Shown here piece by piece: positions 43,087 to 52,174 of a stretch of 64,000 nt of DNA. This DNA comes from CAYYFX01 sp964571855 (GTDB lineage Bacteria; ARS69). Both the position numbers and the translations under genes were made by a program. The notes under the pieces are model-generated. The model searched no databases, had not been told where the DNA came from, and saw only the letters and a list, made by a program, of their open reading frames with translations. The number at the start of each line of letters is the position of its first letter. Position 1 is the stretch's first letter. The stretch is from the NCBI GenBank assembly GCA_964571855.1, contig CAZNDO010000002.1:594278-658277 (forward strand), in the 5' to 3' direction.

Positions 43087-43897
43087 AGTCGAAGCGGTCG
43101 TCGACGAGACGCCGACGATCAAGACGATCCGGATCCGCCCGGAGCGGCCGGTGCCCTTCGAGGCCGGCCAGTTCGTGGACCTCACCGTGCCCGGCATCGG
43201 CGAGGCGCCGTTCACGCCGTCGTCCTCCCCGTCCGTGACGGACACGCTGGAGATCACCATCGCACGGGTCGGCCGGGTGACCTCCGCCCTGCACGCACTA
43301 GCCCCGGGCGACGCGATCTGGGTGCGCGGCCCCCTCGGCGAGGCGTACCCGCTGGACCGCTTCAAGGGACGCGAGGTGCTGATCGCGGGGGGCGGCTGCG
43401 GGGTCGGCCCGCTGCGCGCGCTCATCTACCGCGTGCTGGAGTCCCCCCGGGACTACGACCGGATCGTGCTGCGGTACGGCGCGCGCACGCCGGATGACGT
43501 GGTGTTCAAGGCCGCGCTCGACTCCGACTGGCCCGCCCGCGGCGACATGGACGTCCTGCTCACCGTGGACCGGCCGTCTCCCGGCTGGGACGGCTGCGTG
43601 GGCGTGCTGCCGACGATCCTCCAGCCGTCCCGGCTCGACTGCCGCCCCGGCAACGGCGTCGCGGTCGTCTGCGGCCCGCCGCTGATGATGAAGTTCACCA
43701 CGATGACGCTGCTGGAGCGCGGCTACGCGCCCGCGGACATCTACCTCTCCATGGAACGGAACATGAGCTGCGGGATCGGGAAGTGCGGCCACTGCCGGCT
43801 CGGCCGCTGGTACGTGTGCCACGACGGGCCGGTCCTCACCTACGCGCAGGTGGAGCGCTACGCGCGCCAGCCGCACGTGAAGCTGTGGGAGCACTGA
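43046..43897 (+). CDS. FAD/NAD(P)H-binding (gamma-type) subunit
   Basis: This 283-residue ferredoxin-reductase-type protein is like HydG/sulfhydrogenase gamma. The FAD-binding region (about 5-105) includes PFEAGQFVDLTVPG and the RVTSALHAL-type phosphate contact. The NAD(P)-binding Rossmann region is GGGCGVGPLRALIYRVL near 115-130. The C-terminal CGIGKCGHCRLGRWYVC holds a 2Fe-2S cluster. It would transfer electrons between NAD(P)H and the iron-sulfur beta subunit. With it the hydrogenase complex has a pyridine-nucleotide entry point. Confidence 0.88.
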   Translation: MSGNGNPYLPVRAEVEAVVDETPTIKTIRIRPERPVPFEAGQFVDLTVPGIGEAPFTPSSSPSVTDTLEITIARVGRVTSALHALAPGDAIWVRGPLGEAYPLDRFKGREVLIAGGGCGVGPLRALIYRVLESPRDYDRIVLRYGARTPDDVVFKAALDSDWPARGDMDVLLTVDRPSPGWDGCVGVLPTILQPSRLDCRPGNGVAVVCGPPLMMKFTTMTLLERGYAPADIYLSMERNMSCGIGKCGHCRLGRWYVCHDGPVLTYAQVERYARQPHVKLWEH

Positions 43898-43899
43898 CG

Positions 43900-44391
43900 A
43901 TGGGCCTCCTCCTCGTGCTGGATCTCGAGCGGTGCGCGGAGTGCGAGCGGTGCGCGGCGGTCTGCGACCGGCGCACGGCGCGCCCCGGCGAGCACCCGAT
44001 CGCGGCGCTGCGGGAGGACGCCACGTTCCTGCTCGTGTGCCGGCGCTGCGAGCACGCGAGCTGCGCCGCGGCGTGCCCCGCGGAGGCGCTCGAGCGCGGC
44101 CCCGACGGCGTGATGGTCCGCCACAACCTGCGCTGCGTGAGCTGCAAGTCCTGTGTGGCCGCTTGCCCCTTCGGCACCGTGCTCCCCGAGCTCGTGGCGT
44201 TCTACTCGGTCGTGTGCGACGGCTGCGCCGCCCCGACGGACGGCGCCGCGCCGGGCTGCGTGGCCTCCTGCACCGGCGCCGCCCTGGAGTGGCGCGAGGC
44301 CGCGTCCGACGAGCCGGACCTCCACCGCCTGACCGAGCGCATCGCCGTGCGGGCGCTCCGCTGGCGCAAGCGCGAGGAGGTCGCGGCATGA
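43900..44391 (+). CDS. Multi-cluster ferredoxin subunit of hydrogenase (HycB-like)
   Basis: This 163-residue protein carries at least three cysteine-rich motifs of 4Fe-4S type: CAECERCAAVCD, CRRCEHASCAAACP and CVSCKSCVAACPFG, plus CDGCAAP with C-terminal CVASC. This is the four-cluster DMSOR/HycB electron-transfer chain. ATG at 43,900 follows the gamma gene; it overlaps the NuoH-like gene by ATGA. It likely wires the NAD(P)H module to the membrane hydrogenase. Confidence 0.88.
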   Translation: MGLLLVLDLERCAECERCAAVCDRRTARPGEHPIAALREDATFLLVCRRCEHASCAAACPAEALERGPDGVMVRHNLRCVSCKSCVAACPFGTVLPELVAFYSVVCDGCAAPTDGAAPGCVASCTGAALEWREAASDEPDLHRLTERIAVRALRWRKREEVAA

Positions 44392-45314
44392 GCCCCGGCG
44401 CGGCGGTCCTCGCGGTCCTCTTCTTCCCCGGCCTCCTGTTCGCGACGGTGGCGGGCCTGGCCACGAGCTGGGTGGACCGGAAGGTGACGGCGCGCGTCCA
44501 GATGCGCGCGGGGCCGCCGCCGCTGCAGCCGTTCTGGGACGTGGCCAAGCTGTTCGTGAAGGAGACGTGCATCCCCGCCGGCGCCCCCGCCCCGCTGTTC
44601 CTCGCCGCGCCGCTCCTGGGTCTCGCGGGCGCGGCGCTGGCGTCCACGATCCTGTGGCGCGCCCTGCTGGCGCCCGCGGAGACGTTCGCCGGGGACGTCC
44701 TCGTGCTGCTGTACCTGCTCGCGATGCCGCCCCTCGCGGTGGTGCTCGGGGCGATGGCGTCGCGCAACCCCCTCGCCGCGCTCGGCGGCAGCCGCGAGAT
44801 GAAGCTGGTCCTGGCCTACGAACTCCCGCTCGCGGCCGCGGTGCTCGTGCCCGTGCTGCAGGCGCGGAGCCTGCGCCTCGGGGACATCCTGGCGGCGGGT
44901 CCGGCCGTCGCCGCGCCGTCCGGCGTCCTCGCCCTCCTCGTGGCCGTCCTCGCCATGCAGGCGAAGCTCGGGCTCGTCCCCTTCGACGCGGCCGAGGCCG
45001 AGACCGAGCTCACCGGCGGCGCGCTCATCGAGTACTCCGGTCCCCCGCTCGCCGCCTACAAGGTCACGCGGGCGATGATGCTGTTCACGATGCCCGCGTT
45101 CCTCACCGCGCTGTTCGCGGGCGGGCTGGGGACCCGCGGCCTTCCCGGCGAGGCGCTCCGCGGGATCCTCGTGCTCGTCGGGTTCGTCGTCATCACGGTC
45201 CTGATCCGGAACACCGCGCCGCGGCTGCGGATCGACCAGTCCGTCCGGCTGTTCTGGGGGCCGGTCCTCGGGATCGCCCTCGTGTCCCTCCTTCTCGCAT
45301 GGCGGGGGTGGTGA
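44388..45314 (+). CDS. NuoH-like membrane subunit of group 4 hydrogenase
   Basis: This 308-residue integral membrane protein of the complex I subunit 1 family (HycD/EchB/NuoH) has about eight TM helices. Signatures are RKVTARVQMRAGPPPLQPFWD and the interface loop FDAAEAETELTGGALIEYSG. It anchors the hydrogenase module and forms the start of the proton/sodium path. It overlaps the previous gene by ATGA and the next by TGATG. Confidence 0.93.
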   Translation: MSPGAAVLAVLFFPGLLFATVAGLATSWVDRKVTARVQMRAGPPPLQPFWDVAKLFVKETCIPAGAPAPLFLAAPLLGLAGAALASTILWRALLAPAETFAGDVLVLLYLLAMPPLAVVLGAMASRNPLAALGGSREMKLVLAYELPLAAAVLVPVLQARSLRLGDILAAGPAVAAPSGVLALLVAVLAMQAKLGLVPFDAAEAETELTGGALIEYSGPPLAAYKVTRAMMLFTMPAFLTALFAGGLGTRGLPGEALRGILVLVGFVVITVLIRNTAPRLRIDQSVRLFWGPVLGIALVSLLLAWRGW

Positions 45315-45739
45315 TGGGTCTCGCGGCGTCGGTGCTCTCGCGCTCGCTCAACGTGTTCCACCTGGCCGGCAGCGCCTGCAACAACTGCGACATCGAGATC
45401 CTCGACGCGCTGACGCCGCGCTACGACCTGGAGCGCTTCGGCATCACGCTGGTGGGGAGCGTGCGGCACGCCGACCTCCTGCTCGTGAGCGGCATCTTCA
45501 ACCGGAAGGCCGCGGCGCGCGCCGTCGCCGTGTACGAGGCCGCGCCGCGGCCGGTCGTGGTCGTGGCGATCGGGGCGTGCGCGTGCACCGGCTCGATGTT
45601 CCGGGGCTCGTACAACTGGGACGGCCCCATCGGCCGGCTCATTCCCATCGACGCGTACGTGCCGGGCTGCCCGCCGAAGCCGGAGGCGATGATCGCCGCC
45701 GTCGCGAAGCTCGTCACCCGCCTGAGGAGCGCGGCATGA
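45314..45739 (+). CDS. Group 4 [NiFe] hydrogenase small subunit (NuoB-like)
   Basis: This 141-residue subunit binds the proximal 4Fe-4S cluster. Ligands are Cys22 and Cys25 in ACNNCDIEIL, a cysteine in GACACTG (89 or 91) and Cys119 in GCPPKPE. CNNCDIEIL is a hydrogenase-type, not NuoB-type (CC), motif. An in-frame ATG 15 nt upstream would add five residues; the ATG at 45,314 shares one base with the preceding stop. Confidence 0.93.
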   Translation: MGLAASVLSRSLNVFHLAGSACNNCDIEILDALTPRYDLERFGITLVGSVRHADLLLVSGIFNRKAAARAVAVYEAAPRPVVVVAIGACACTGSMFRGSYNWDGPIGRLIPIDAYVPGCPPKPEAMIAAVAKLVTRLRSAA

Positions 45740-46230
45740 GCGCGAACCCCGCGGCTCCGGCCGCCCCAACCGATCGCGACGCCATGGTGGCCGCCATCGA
45801 GGCCCGCCTCGGCGAGCGCCGCGTCAAGACCCTTCGCCCCTCCCCGCGGCGCGCCTACATCGAGGTGCGCCCGGAGGACGTGCCCGACGCCACGCGCCTC
45901 GTGTTCCGGGAGCTGGGCGCGCGCTTCCAGATCGCGAGCGGCGTGGACGCGGGCGACGCCCTGGAGATCCTGTACCACTGGGCGTTCGACCGCCTCGGCC
46001 TCGTGGTGACGCTGCGCACCCGCCTCCCGCGGGAGGACCCCCAGGTCGAGTCCCTGGCCGGGCTGTGCAAGGCCACCGAGTGGATCGAGCGCGAGATGCG
46101 GGAACTGCTCGGGATCCGCTTCCTCAACCACCCGGATCCGCGCCGCCTGCTCCTGCCGGACGACTGGCCGGAAGGCTGCTACCCCCTGCGGCGGGACGCC
46201 GCGCCGCCCGCCGCGGAGGAGCGCCCATGA
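45736..46230 (+). CDS. NuoC-like subunit of group 4 hydrogenase
   Basis: This 164-residue soluble subunit matches the 30-kDa complex I/HycE N-terminal family: FQIASGVDAGDALEILYHWAFDR, LRTRLPREDPQVESLAGL, TEWIEREMRELLGI and LLPDDWPEGCYPLR. It stabilises the large subunit. In E. coli this part is fused in HycE; here it is separate. It overlaps by ATGA on both sides. Confidence 0.92.
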   Translation: MSANPAAPAAPTDRDAMVAAIEARLGERRVKTLRPSPRRAYIEVRPEDVPDATRLVFRELGARFQIASGVDAGDALEILYHWAFDRLGLVVTLRTRLPREDPQVESLAGLCKATEWIEREMRELLGIRFLNHPDPRRLLLPDDWPEGCYPLRRDAAPPAAEERP

Positions 46231-47447
46231 GCAAGGTGTCGATCGTCCCCATCGGGCCCTACCACGCTCTGCAGGAGGAGCCCGAGTTCTTCCAGCTCCA
46301 CGTGGAGGGCGAGACCGTGGTGGGGCTGGACATCGAGCTCGGCTTCAACCACCGCGGCATCGAGAAGCTGTCCGAGGGCAAGGACTACGAGGAGACCGTG
46401 TTCCTCGTGGAGCGGATCTGCGGGATCTGCTCCACGTCCCACCCGATCGCGTGCGTGCAGGCCGTGGAGGACGCCGGGGGCATCCCGGTGCCGGAGCGCG
46501 CGCTGTTCATCCGCTCGCTCGTCGGCGAGCTGGAGCGGCTGCACTCGCACCTCCTGTGGCTGGGGCTGGCCGGGCACTTCCTGGGCTTCAACACGGTCTG
46601 GATGTGGTCGTGGCGGTACCGCGAGGAGGTGCTCGGCATCCTCGAGCGGCTCACCGGCAACCGCAACCACTACGCGATGATGAAGCCCGGCGGCGTGCGC
46701 CGCGACGTGGACCCGGACGACGTCCCCGACGTGCGGCGGATGCTGCGCACGCTGGCGGGACGCATCGCGATGCTGCGCGACGCGGTGATCGAGGACCCGC
46801 TCCTGCACGCGCGCACGAAGGGCGTGGGCGTGCTCACGCCGCGGCAGGTGGCGGACTACGGCGCGATCGGCCCGACGGCCCGCGCCTCCGGCGTGGCCAT
46901 CGACGTCCGCCGCGACCACCCGCACGCCGCCTACGACCGCGTGGAGTGGGACGTGATCACCACGACGAACGGCGACGTGTTCGACAAGGCGGTGGTGCGG
47001 CTCCTGGAGATGTTCCAGTCCATCCGGATCTGCGAGCAGTGCCTGGATCACCTGGAGCGTACGTCGGGCCCCGTGGACTCGAATCCGCGGAGCGTGCCGC
47101 CGGGCGAGGGGATCGGCACGTACGAGGCCCCGCGCGGCGAGGTCTTCCACTACATCCGCAGCGACGGCAGCAACCGGCCGCTCCGCCACAAGGTGCGCGC
47201 CCCGAGCTACATGAACATCGTGACGGACCGCGAGGCGGTGATCGGCCACACCGTGGCCGACGCCACCATCATCCTCGCCGCCGTGGACCCCTGCTACTGC
47301 TGCACGGAGCGCGTGGCCGTGCTGGACGCGGGGAGCGGGCGCCGCGTGGCCGCCGGCGCGGACCTGGTGCGGTGGTCGCAGGAGAAGACGGAACGGCTGC
47401 GCCGCGAATGCGGCTGGCCGGGCCCTTCGCTTCCGGAGGTGGACTGA
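46227..47447 (+). CDS. Group 4 [NiFe] hydrogenase large (catalytic) subunit
   Basis: This 406-residue catalytic subunit produces or oxidises H2. Both nickel-binding pairs are present: RICGIC at 63-68 (Cys65, Cys68) and DPCYCC near 354-359. NuoD would lack these cysteines, so it is a true hydrogenase. After the second pair, CTER is followed by 44 residues, matching the C-terminal extension cleaved by HycI-type proteases after an arginine. A protease of that kind is encoded at 53,910-54,398. All neighbours overlap or abut. Confidence 0.95.
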   Translation: MSKVSIVPIGPYHALQEEPEFFQLHVEGETVVGLDIELGFNHRGIEKLSEGKDYEETVFLVERICGICSTSHPIACVQAVEDAGGIPVPERALFIRSLVGELERLHSHLLWLGLAGHFLGFNTVWMWSWRYREEVLGILERLTGNRNHYAMMKPGGVRRDVDPDDVPDVRRMLRTLAGRIAMLRDAVIEDPLLHARTKGVGVLTPRQVADYGAIGPTARASGVAIDVRRDHPHAAYDRVEWDVITTTNGDVFDKAVVRLLEMFQSIRICEQCLDHLERTSGPVDSNPRSVPPGEGIGTYEAPRGEVFHYIRSDGSNRPLRHKVRAPSYMNIVTDREAVIGHTVADATIILAAVDPCYCCTERVAVLDAGSGRRVAAGADLVRWSQEKTERLRRECGWPGPSLPEVD

Positions 47448-47448
47448 C

Positions 47449-49305
47449 GTGGACGCGGACCTCCTCCTCCACCCCGCGTTGCGCCCCGTCCTGCTGCCGC
47501 TCGCCGCGGGTTTCCTGTGCCTGATCCTGCCGGGACGGCGGCCGCGGGCCGCGCTCGGCGTTCTCGCGGCCGCCGCCACCGTGGCCGCCGCGTGGCCCGT
47601 GTTCCGCGCCGGCGGGACGGTCGTGGCCGACGGCCGTTGGCTCCGCGCCGACGGCTTGGCCGCGGTCGTGCTGTTGTTCGTGACGCTCCTCGGGCTCGTC
47701 GTGGCGGTGTACTCCGCGGGCTGGATGGCCGCGCGGGAGCGGGCCGGCGAGTACTGGGCGTACCTGCTGTGGACCGTGGGCGCGTCGGCCGGCGCGCTGC
47801 TCGCGAACGACCTGCTCCTCCTGCTCGTGCTCTGGGGCGTGCTCGGCGCCCTGCTCTGGCTGATGATCGGTCTCGGCGGGCCGGAGGCGGCGGGCGCGGC
47901 GAAGAAGAGCTTCGTGATCGTGGGCGGGACGGACGCCGCCATGCTCCTGGGCGTGGTGCTGTTCCTGCAACGCGCGGGCAGCACGCGGATGGACGAGTGG
48001 CAGGTGTTCCTGAGCGACGGCACGGCGTGGGCCGCGTTCCTGTGCCTCGCCGCGGCGGCGCTGGCGAAGGCGGGCGCGCTGCCGTTCCACACCTGGGTGC
48101 CGGAGTGCGGCGTGCACGCGCCGGCGCCGGTGGCCGCGTTCCTCCCCGCGTCCCTGGACAAGCTGCTGGGCGTGTACCTGCTGGCGCGGACGATGAACGA
48201 CCTGTTCGTGATGACGCCCGCCGCGCGCGAGCTGATGATGTTCGTCGGCGCGGCCACGATCGTGGCCGCGGTGATGGTGGCGCTGGTCCAGCACGACCTG
48301 AAGCGCCTGCTCTCCTACCACGCGGTCAGCCAGGTGGGCTACATGGTCCTCGGCGTGGCCACGGGAACGGCCGTCGGCCTGGCCGGCGGGCTCTTCCACA
48401 TGCTCAACAACACGATCTACAAGGCGGGGCTCTTCCTCGGCGCGGGCGCGGTCGAGCGCGCGGCCGGCACCACCGATCTGGACCGTCTCGGCGGGCTCGC
48501 CGGCCGCATGCCGCGCACGTTCGCGGCGTTCCTGGTCTGCGCGCTCGCCATCTCCGGCATCCCGCCCCTGAACGGGTTCGTGTCGAAGTGGATGGTGTAC
48601 CAGGGCGTGCTGGACCTGCGCGCCCAGGGCGGCGGGCTGTGGATCGCGTGGCTGCTGGCCGCGATGGCCGGGTCCGCGCTGACGCTCGCGAGCTTCGTGA
48701 AGGTGCTGCACGCCGTGTTCCTGTGCGCGCCGCCCGCGGAGCTTTCGGCCCGCGCGCCGCGCGAGGCGCCCTGGACGATGTGGCTCCCCCCCGCCGCGCT
48801 GGCGGCCGCGTGCGTGGTGTTCGGCGTCCTCGCGTTCGAACTGCCCATCCCGCGGCTCGTGGAGCCGATGGTCGGCGGCCCCGTGGCGCTCCCCGGCGTG
48901 TGGTGGGCGGGTCCCGCCACGCTGATGCTCGCCGTGGCGTTCGCCGCCGGCGCGCTGGGGACGTGGCTCGCGCAGCGCGGGCGCATCCGGCGCACGCCGT
49001 CCTGGGTGGGCGGCGAGCGCCTCGACGCGACCTACGTGACGGCCGTGCCCGTGGGCCCCGCGCGCCGCGTGGAGATCACGGGCACCGATTTCTACGACAC
49101 GATCGAGGCGCTGCCCGGGATCCGGCGCGCATACGCCCTGGCGCGCCGCCGCCTGTTCGACCTGTACGAGGACGGCAGCGCGGTGACGTTCTACGTCGTG
49201 GGCATGCTGCGGCGCGCGCACACCGGCGTCCTGCCGCTGTACCTCACGTGGCTGATCCTCGGACTGCTCGTGGTCCTGCGAGTGGTCCTCTCGGGGGGGA
49301 TGTGA
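47449..49305 (+). CDS. mrpA: Mrp/complex I antiporter subunit A, N-terminal part (NuoL-like)
   Basis: This 618-residue membrane protein of the NuoL/MrpA type has about 14 TM helices. Its conserved elements are KAGALPFHTWVPECGVHAPAPVAAF, LVQHDLKRLLSYHAVSQVGYM and FHMLNNTIYKAGLFL, holding the lysine/histidine ion path. The MrpA C-terminal portion is not here but in the next gene, so MrpA is split. GTG at 47,449 follows the hydrogenase large subunit by 1 nt. Confidence 0.9.
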   Translation: MDADLLLHPALRPVLLPLAAGFLCLILPGRRPRAALGVLAAAATVAAAWPVFRAGGTVVADGRWLRADGLAAVVLLFVTLLGLVVAVYSAGWMAARERAGEYWAYLLWTVGASAGALLANDLLLLLVLWGVLGALLWLMIGLGGPEAAGAAKKSFVIVGGTDAAMLLGVVLFLQRAGSTRMDEWQVFLSDGTAWAAFLCLAAAALAKAGALPFHTWVPECGVHAPAPVAAFLPASLDKLLGVYLLARTMNDLFVMTPAARELMMFVGAATIVAAVMVALVQHDLKRLLSYHAVSQVGYMVLGVATGTAVGLAGGLFHMLNNTIYKAGLFLGAGAVERAAGTTDLDRLGGLAGRMPRTFAAFLVCALAISGIPPLNGFVSKWMVYQGVLDLRAQGGGLWIAWLLAAMAGSALTLASFVKVLHAVFLCAPPAELSARAPREAPWTMWLPPAALAAACVVFGVLAFELPIPRLVEPMVGGPVALPGVWWAGPATLMLAVAFAAGALGTWLAQRGRIRRTPSWVGGERLDATYVTAVPVGPARRVEITGTDFYDTIEALPGIRRAYALARRRLFDLYEDGSAVTFYVVGMLRRAHTGVLPLYLTWLILGLLVVLRVVLSGGM

Positions 49306-49306
49306 C

Positions 49307-49879
49307 GTGCTCGAGACGATCCTGATCCTCCTGATCCTCCTGATGATCGTCGGCGGCCTCCTGGCGCTCGAGGCCGACACCATGCTCGTGTCCATCATCA
49401 GCGTGGGCGCGCTGGGGTTCCTCCGGGCGATCGCGTTCCTCATGCTCGGCGCGCCGGACCTGGCCATCACCCAGGTGGTCGTGGAGGTGGTGGCCCTGGT
49501 GATCCTCATCCGCGCCACGCTGCATCGCGACTTCTCCCCGCCCGCGCCCCGCCGGCCCATCGTTCCGCGCGTCCTGGCCGTCACGCTGCTGCTCGTGGTG
49601 GCGGTGATCGGCGCCGGCGTGTTCCGGGATTTCCCGGCGTTCGGCACGCCGGCGATGGACCGCTTCGCCGACGCCCCCGCGGGCCACTACCTGCAGCACG
49701 GCCTGGCGGAGACGGGCGCGGCGAACCTGGTGACGGCGGTGATCCTGGACTACCGCGCCTACGACACGCTCGGCGAGGCCACCGTGCTGTTCGTCTCGAT
49801 CCTGGGCGCGCTCACGATCCTGCGGCGCCGGGCCAGGCCGGGCCACGGCGCCCGCGGGAAGGAGGCGGCCACGTCATGA
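49307..49879 (+). CDS. MrpA C-terminal part (MbhD/MbhE-like)
   Basis: This 190-residue protein contains a DUF4040/MbhD domain (LGAPDLAITQVVVEVVALVIL near 50-70). An MbhE domain follows (GAANLVTAVILDYRAYDTLGEATVLF near 130-155). In canonical MrpA these follow the NuoL-like part on one chain; here they are separated and fused to each other. GTG at 49,307 overlaps no neighbour, but its end overlaps the next gene by ATGA. Confidence 0.87.
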   Translation: MLETILILLILLMIVGGLLALEADTMLVSIISVGALGFLRAIAFLMLGAPDLAITQVVVEVVALVILIRATLHRDFSPPAPRRPIVPRVLAVTLLLVVAVIGAGVFRDFPAFGTPAMDRFADAPAGHYLQHGLAETGAANLVTAVILDYRAYDTLGEATVLFVSILGALTILRRRARPGHGARGKEAATS

Positions 49880-50361
49880 GCCCGCAGCGGCAGGATCCGG
49901 GCATGAGTTCCATCGTGCGCACGGTGGCCGGCTGGCTGAAGCCGCTGCTGCTCGTGTTCGGCGTGCAGCTCGTGCTGTACGGGCACCTCACCCCGGGCGG
50001 CGGATTCTCCGGGGGCGCGGTCGTGGCGTGCGCGTTCATCCTGGTGGTGCTCGCGCAGGGCCGGGCCGCGGGCGAGCGCTCCCTGGCGCGGCGGGCCGCG
50101 GAGGGCCTGGACAGCGCGGGCGCGCTGCTCTTCCTGGCGGTCGCCGTGCTCGGCCTGGCCTTCTCCGGCGTGTTCTTCCGGAACTTCCTCCCGACCCCGG
50201 AGGCCGCGCGCTTCGCGCTGCCCTCCGCGGGCACCATGCCGCTCTCCAACGTCGCGATCGGCCTGAAGGTGGGCACGTCGCTCTTCCTCGTGTTCGCCGT
50301 GCTCGCCGGGCTGCACCTGGCCGGCGAGGGCGGGCGCGACGTCGAAGGAGGGGACGAATGA
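49876..50361 (+). CDS. mrpB: Mrp antiporter subunit B
   Basis: This 161-residue membrane protein matches MnhB/MbhF: LLLVFGVQLVLYGHLTPGGGFSGGAVVACAFIL holds the conserved TPGGGFSGG signature. Four TM segments are visible. The start is ATG 49,876; a later ATG (10th residue) is an alternative. It forms part of the ordered Mrp A-G run. Confidence 0.92.
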   Translation: MSPQRQDPGMSSIVRTVAGWLKPLLLVFGVQLVLYGHLTPGGGFSGGAVVACAFILVVLAQGRAAGERSLARRAAEGLDSAGALLFLAVAVLGLAFSGVFFRNFLPTPEAARFALPSAGTMPLSNVAIGLKVGTSLFLVFAVLAGLHLAGEGGRDVEGGDE

Positions 50362-50705
50362 TCTACGCGCTCACGCTCGTGCTGGTGGCGGTGGGACTGT
50401 ACGGCGTGCTCGTGAAGCGGAATCTCGTGCGGATCATCGTCGGGCTGATGATCCTCGAGGGCGGCGTGCACCTGTTCTTCGTGCTGCTCGGCTTCCGGCC
50501 GGGCGGCCGGCCGCCCATCCTCGCCGGCCCGTCGGAGCTGCCGGCCTTCGCCGGCACCGCGGTGGATCCGCTGGTGCAGGCGGTCGTCCTCACGGCGATC
50601 GTGATCGACGTGGGCGTCCTCGCGCTGCTCGTGGCGCTCGTGCTGAAGCTGTGGGAGCGCTACGGGACGTTCGACATCACGGAGATCCGGAGGTTGCGCG
50701 GATGA
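50358..50705 (+). CDS. mrpC: Mrp antiporter subunit C (NuoK-like)
   Basis: This 115-residue protein has three TM helices with NuoK/MnhC features: NLVRIIVGLMILEGGVHLFFV, and DPLVQAVVLTAIVIDVGVLALLVAL. It carries the buried glutamate in LEGGVHL. It overlaps mrpB and mrpD by ATGA. Confidence 0.92.
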   Translation: MIYALTLVLVAVGLYGVLVKRNLVRIIVGLMILEGGVHLFFVLLGFRPGGRPPILAGPSELPAFAGTAVDPLVQAVVLTAIVIDVGVLALLVALVLKLWERYGTFDITEIRRLRG

Positions 50706-52165
50706 ACGGCGGACTGCTCCCCGCGCTGGTGGCGCTGCCGCTCGGCGCGGCGTTCCTCCTGCCCCTGCTGCCGCGCCGGTTCCCGGCGGCGGCCGACGCG
50801 CTCGGGAACGCGGCGATGGCGGCGCTGCTCGGGATGTCCGTGGCGTGCCTGGGCCGGGAGGGCATCTACTCCATGGGCGCCTGGCCCACGCCGCTCGGGG
50901 TCGATCTCCGGCTGGACGCCCTCGCCGCGCTGATGCTCGTCCTCGTCAACGGCATCGGCCTGGCCGCCACGCTCTTCTCCGTGCCCTACATGGACCGGTA
51001 CTCGTCCAAGCACCGGTACTACGCGTTGTTCCTGCTCATGGTGGCCGGCATGAACGGGCTCGTGCTGTCCGGCGATCTCTTCAACCTGTTCGTGTTCATG
51101 GAGATCGCCGCCATCGCCTCGTACGCCCTGGTGGCGTTCGGCGGGAAGCACGAGGAGGTCGAGGCGTCCTTCAAGTACACGATCCTCGGAAGCGTGGCGT
51201 CCACGCTCGTGCTCGTGGGCGTCGCGATGGTCTACGGCGTCACGGGCACGCTGAACATGGCCCACGTGGCGGCGCGACTGGCGGAGGCCGGCACGGGCCC
51301 GCCCGTGCTCTTCGCGCTGGGGCTCCTCGTGGCGGGGTTCGGGCTGAAGGCGGCGCTCGTCCCGTTCCACGCCTGGCTTCCGGACGCGCACCCGTCCGCC
51401 CCCGCGCCGATCTCCGCGATGCTCTCGGGCGTCGTCATCAAGACGCTCGGCGTGTACGCCCTCGCGCGCGTGGTCTTCAACGTGTTCGGCGCCGGCCCGG
51501 AGATCCTCCTGTGCCTGCGGGTGCTCGGCGTCCTGTCCATGGTCGTGGGCGTCCTCCTGGCCATCGGGCAGTGGGACATGAAGCGGCTGCTGGCGTACCA
51601 CAGCGTGAGCCAGATCGGGTACGTCGTGCTGGGGCTCGGGCTGGGCACGCCGCTCGGGATCGCCGGCGGGCTCTTCCACCTCGTGAACCACTCGCTGTTC
51701 AAGTCGCTGCTGTTCCTGAACTCGGGCGCGGTCGTCTACGCCACCGGCACGCGCGACCTGAAGCAGCTCGGCGGGCTCCGCGGGCCCATGCCGGTCACCA
51801 CCGCCACGTCCGTGGTGGCGTCCCTGTCCATCGCGGGGATCCCGCCGTGGAACGGCTTCTGGAGCAAGCTGATGATCGTGCTCGCGTGCGTGCAGGCGGG
51901 GCACGTCGCCCTGGCCGTGTGGGCCGTGGTCGTGAGCCTGGTCACGCTCGCGTCCTTCCTGAAGGTGGAGCGCTACGGCTTCTTCGAGGCGATGAAGTCG
52001 GTGTTCCCGTGCGCGAACCCGGAGCCGGGGCTCATGCGGCTGCCCATGCTCCTCCTCGCGCTCGCCTGCGCGGCCTCCGCCCTGCTCATGGCCGGCGGCC
52101 TGGACGCGCCCTTCCTCGTCACCCCCGCCGCGACGGTCCTGCTCGCCGGGCCGTTCGCGCCCTAG
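50702..52165 (+). CDS. mrpD: Mrp antiporter subunit D (NuoM/N-like)
   Basis: This 487-residue antiporter-like subunit has about 14 TM helices. Key elements are NLFVFMEIAAIASYALVAF with a conserved glutamate, KAALVPFHAWLPDAHPSAPAPISA, and WDMKRLLAYHSVSQIGY. A second ion channel beside the NuoL-like subunit. Overlap with mrpC is 4 nt. Confidence 0.94.
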   Translation: MNGGLLPALVALPLGAAFLLPLLPRRFPAAADALGNAAMAALLGMSVACLGREGIYSMGAWPTPLGVDLRLDALAALMLVLVNGIGLAATLFSVPYMDRYSSKHRYYALFLLMVAGMNGLVLSGDLFNLFVFMEIAAIASYALVAFGGKHEEVEASFKYTILGSVASTLVLVGVAMVYGVTGTLNMAHVAARLAEAGTGPPVLFALGLLVAGFGLKAALVPFHAWLPDAHPSAPAPISAMLSGVVIKTLGVYALARVVFNVFGAGPEILLCLRVLGVLSMVVGVLLAIGQWDMKRLLAYHSVSQIGYVVLGLGLGTPLGIAGGLFHLVNHSLFKSLLFLNSGAVVYATGTRDLKQLGGLRGPMPVTTATSVVASLSIAGIPPWNGFWSKLMIVLACVQAGHVALAVWAVVVSLVTLASFLKVERYGFFEAMKSVFPCANPEPGLMRLPMLLLALACAASALLMAGGLDAPFLVTPAATVLLAGPFAP

Positions 52166-52174
52166 GAGTCCGCC

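Noticed and set aside
46227..47447. NuoD of complex I
   Set aside because: Both nickel-binding cysteine pairs are present, and a HycI-type protease is encoded nearby.
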